Shown here one piece after another: positions 62,311-64,000 of a stretch of 64,000 nucleotides of DNA (position 1 is the first letter of the stretch; each line of letters starts with the position of its first letter). Location of the stretch: assembly GCF_030269545.1 (NCBI RefSeq), contig NZ_BSTN01000015.1, forward strand, positions 62,001 to 126,000, read 5' to 3'. This DNA is from Actinomadura sp. NBRC 104425 (GTDB lineage: Bacteria > Actinomycetota > Actinomycetes > Streptosporangiales > Streptosporangiaceae). A program made the position numbers and the translations under genes. The notes beneath the pieces were generated by a model. It ran no database searches. It was not told the origin of the DNA and saw nothing but the letters and a program-made list of their open reading frames with translations.

Positions 62311-64000
62311 TCAGCCGATCCGGCCCGCGAGCTCGGCCAGGGCGGCGCGGACGTCCTCGGCGGTCAGGACGGTGAGGTCGGCGGGGGTGGCGGCCGCGCC
62401 GAGCCCGGCCGCGCGCAGCGCCCGCGACGCGCACGCCTTCTCGTAGACGGAGCGGGCGAAACGGCCGTTGCCCAGCTCGTCGACGCGCCCGAGCCCGCAC
62501 GCCCGCTGGAACACCAGGGCCAGGTCGTCCAGCGCGCGCTCCTCCCAGCGGTCCCCGTTCTCCTCGGCGATCAGCTGCGCGATCTGCAGCAGCTCGTCGG
62601 GACCGTAGGAGGGGAAGTCGACGCGGACGTCGAACCGCGAGGCAAGGCCAGGATTGGACGCCAGGAAGCGCTCCATCTCGTCGGCGTACCCGGCCAGCAC
62701 GATCACCAGGCGGTCGCGGTCGTCCTCGGCGCGTTTCAGCAGCGTCTGCACGGCCTCGGCGCCGAACGCGTCGCCGCCGGTGTAGCCGGGGTTGCTCAGC
62801 GCGTAGGCCTCGTCGATGAACAGCACTCCGCCCAGCGCCGAGTCGATCACCTTGTTGGTCTTGATGGCGGTGCCGCCGAGGTGGTCGCCGACCAGGTCGG
62901 CCCGCTGTGCCTCCACCACCTCGGGGCGGGCCAGCAGGCCGAGCGCGGCGAACACCCGGCCGAGCACCCGCGCCACCGTGGTCTTGCCGGTGCCGGGCGG
63001 GCCGGTGAACACGAAGTGCCGGGTCGGCGGGCGGGTGACCAGGCCCTGCTCCTCGCGCATCCTGGCCACCTGCAGCTGCGCGGCGATCTCCCGGACCTGC
63101 CGTTTCACCGGGGCCAGCCCGATCATGGCGTCCAGCGAGCCGAGCGCCTCGTCCAGGGTCGGGGTCTCGGCGTAGCCGCGGTACCGCTCGGTGATCTCGG
63201 CGAACGCGGTCTCGACGTCCTCGGCGCGCAGGGTCACCAGCTCCTCGGCGCTGGGCCGCCGCCCCTGCGCGGCGGCCGCGTCCATGACCCGCACGTCGCG
63301 GGCGCGGGCGGCGGCCTCGGTGAGCGACCGGACGAACCGGCCGTTGCCCAGCTCGTCGACGATGCCGCGCCGCTCCACCTCCTCGAACCGGGCGCGCAGG
63401 CGGCGCCGCGCGGCCTCGTCCAGCCGGTCGTCGCGCAGCCCGACGTGGTACTCGGCGATGCGCAGCAGCTCGGCGGGCCGGTAGGTGGGGAAGTGCACGC
63501 GGGTGGCGAACCGCGAGGCCAGGCCCGGGTTGGACGCCAGGAACTCGGTCATCTGCGGCTCGTATCCGGCCAGGATGACCACCAGGTTGCCGCGGTCGTC
63601 CTCGGCCCGTTTCAGCAGCGTCTGCACGGCCTCGGCGCCGAACCGGTCGATCTGCCCTTCGGCGGCGTTGACCAGCCCGTACGCCTCGTCCACGAACAGC
63701 ACCCCGCCCAGCGCCGAGTCGACCAGCCGGTTGGTCTTGATCGCGGTGGCGCCGAGGTACTCCCCCACCAGGTCGGCGCGGTGCGCCTCCACCACCTTCG
63801 GCGTGGGCAGCAGCCCGAACGCGTAGAAGATCTTGGCGAGAACGCGGGCGACGGTGGTCTTGCCGGTGCCGGGCGGGCCGACGAACACCAGGTGCAGCAG
63901 CGGCTTCTCGGTGGGCACCCCGGCGGCGGCGCGCAGATGCGCGGCCTCGATGGACGCGGCGATCGCCCGGACCTGCCGTTTGACCGGCTCCAGGCCGACC
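62311..64000 (-). CDS. Tandem AAA ATPase of CbxX/CfxQ (EccA-like) family, 5' end beyond window
   Basis: At least 563 aa remain, with the start outside the right edge: the frame is open to 64000 and the last visible segment (VGLEPVKRQVRAIAASIEAA) is the family linker before an AAA domain. Two complete AAA modules follow, each with Walker A GPPGTGKTTVARVL, Walker B VLFVDEAY or VLFIDEAY, the AIKTN loop and the sensor region LAGY. The modules share most of their sequence, showing internal duplication. Family members remodel Rubisco (CbxX) or drive type VII secretion (EccA); neither system is visible here. The context of WXG-like and TY-Chap/SseB proteins in the window makes a secretion-related role conceivable. 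Confidence 0.85.
   Translation of the reverse strand, partial: VGLEPVKRQVRAIAASIEAAHLRAAAGVPTEKPLLHLVFVGPPGTGKTTVARVLAKIFYAFGLLPTPKVVEAHRADLVGEYLGATAIKTNRLVDSALGGVLFVDEAYGLVNAAEGQIDRFGAEAVQTLLKRAEDDRGNLVVILAGYEPQMTEFLASNPGLASRFATRVHFPTYRPAELLRIAEYHVGLRDDRLDEAARRRLRARFEEVERRGIVDELGNGRFVRSLTEAAARARDVRVMDAAAAQGRRPSAEELVTLRAEDVETAFAEITERYRGYAETPTLDEALGSLDAMIGLAPVKRQVREIAAQLQVARMREEQGLVTRPPTRHFVFTGPPGTGKTTVARVLGRVFAALGLLARPEVVEAQRADLVGDHLGGTAIKTNKVIDSALGGVLFIDEAYALSNPGYTGGDAFGAEAVQTLLKRAEDDRDRLVIVLAGYADEMERFLASNPGLASRFDVRVDFPSYGPDELLQIAQLIAEENGDRWEERALDDLALVFQRACGLGRVDELGNGRFARSVYEKACASRALRAAGLGAAATPADLTVLTAEDVRAALAELAGRIG

Overview
The window is chromosomal DNA of a high-GC Gram-positive actinomycete. 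The evidence is strong G/C bias at third codon positions, frequent GTG and TTG starts, and actinobacterial families (DUF5998, DUF7455, DUF5753 regulators, an HrdB-type sigma factor, a parC/parE pair, a SpoIIE-type phosphatase, a CbxX-type AAA protein). The gene set looks most like Streptosporangiales/Thermomonosporaceae (Actinomadura-like); this placement is inference. No tRNA, rRNA, CRISPR array or insertion sequence was seen.

Layout. 1-4732: a compact, translationally coupled cassette of subtilase, sigma-70 factor, 146-aa protein and TPR-CHAT (caspase-fold) protease; this is the best candidate for an under-described system. 4746-11383: conserved block of sulfurtransferase, alkaline-phosphatase-fold enzyme, DUF5998, GNAT/acyl-CoA synthetase and PfkB kinase. 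11384-18990: LysR regulator, RecQ with a C-terminal phosphoribosyltransferase-like segment, ThrE exporter, a DUF5753 regulator and decayed gene remnants. 18954-21647: metNIQ methionine importer with terminator. 22175-27173: uncharacterised protein behind a leader hairpin, CopD-like membrane protein, two-component pair, orphan ABC ATPase, lactate 2-monooxygenase-type enzyme. 27352-31719: parC, VOC remnant, patatin, gamma-carbonic anhydrase.

31795-34360 is a less GC-biased accessory patch with two intact small orphans, a truncated lipoprotein and a truncated large protein meeting head to head, suggesting a deletion. 34718-40300: thioredoxin-fold protein, a paired acyl-CoA dehydrogenase operon with an operator, TetR regulator and secreted CocE-type hydrolase. 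40709-48903: housekeeping block parE, DUF7455, yaaA, rpoD/hrdB and a PAS-GAF-PP2C phosphatase. 49359-51868: HhH-GPD protein, molybdopterin oxidoreductase with cytochrome b partner, small three-helix protein.

52016-57412: a conserved uncharacterised protein followed by two tandem paralogous TY-Chap/SseB proteins, the second with an unidentified C-terminal domain, and a small coupled partner. 57450-59673: pxpABC 5-oxoprolinase. 59661-61070: SDR and TetR genes sharing a region with two perfect 12-bp operators. 61171-64000: AlkZ-like glycosylase and a tandem-AAA CbxX/CfxQ ATPase running off the right edge.

The most coherent hypothesis is that the left cassette is a protease-gated transcriptional switch: CHAT and subtilase proteases act on a sigma factor or on its putative 146-aa partner, resembling in component logic the TPR-CHAT/sigma arrangement of type III-E CRISPR loci but without CRISPR.
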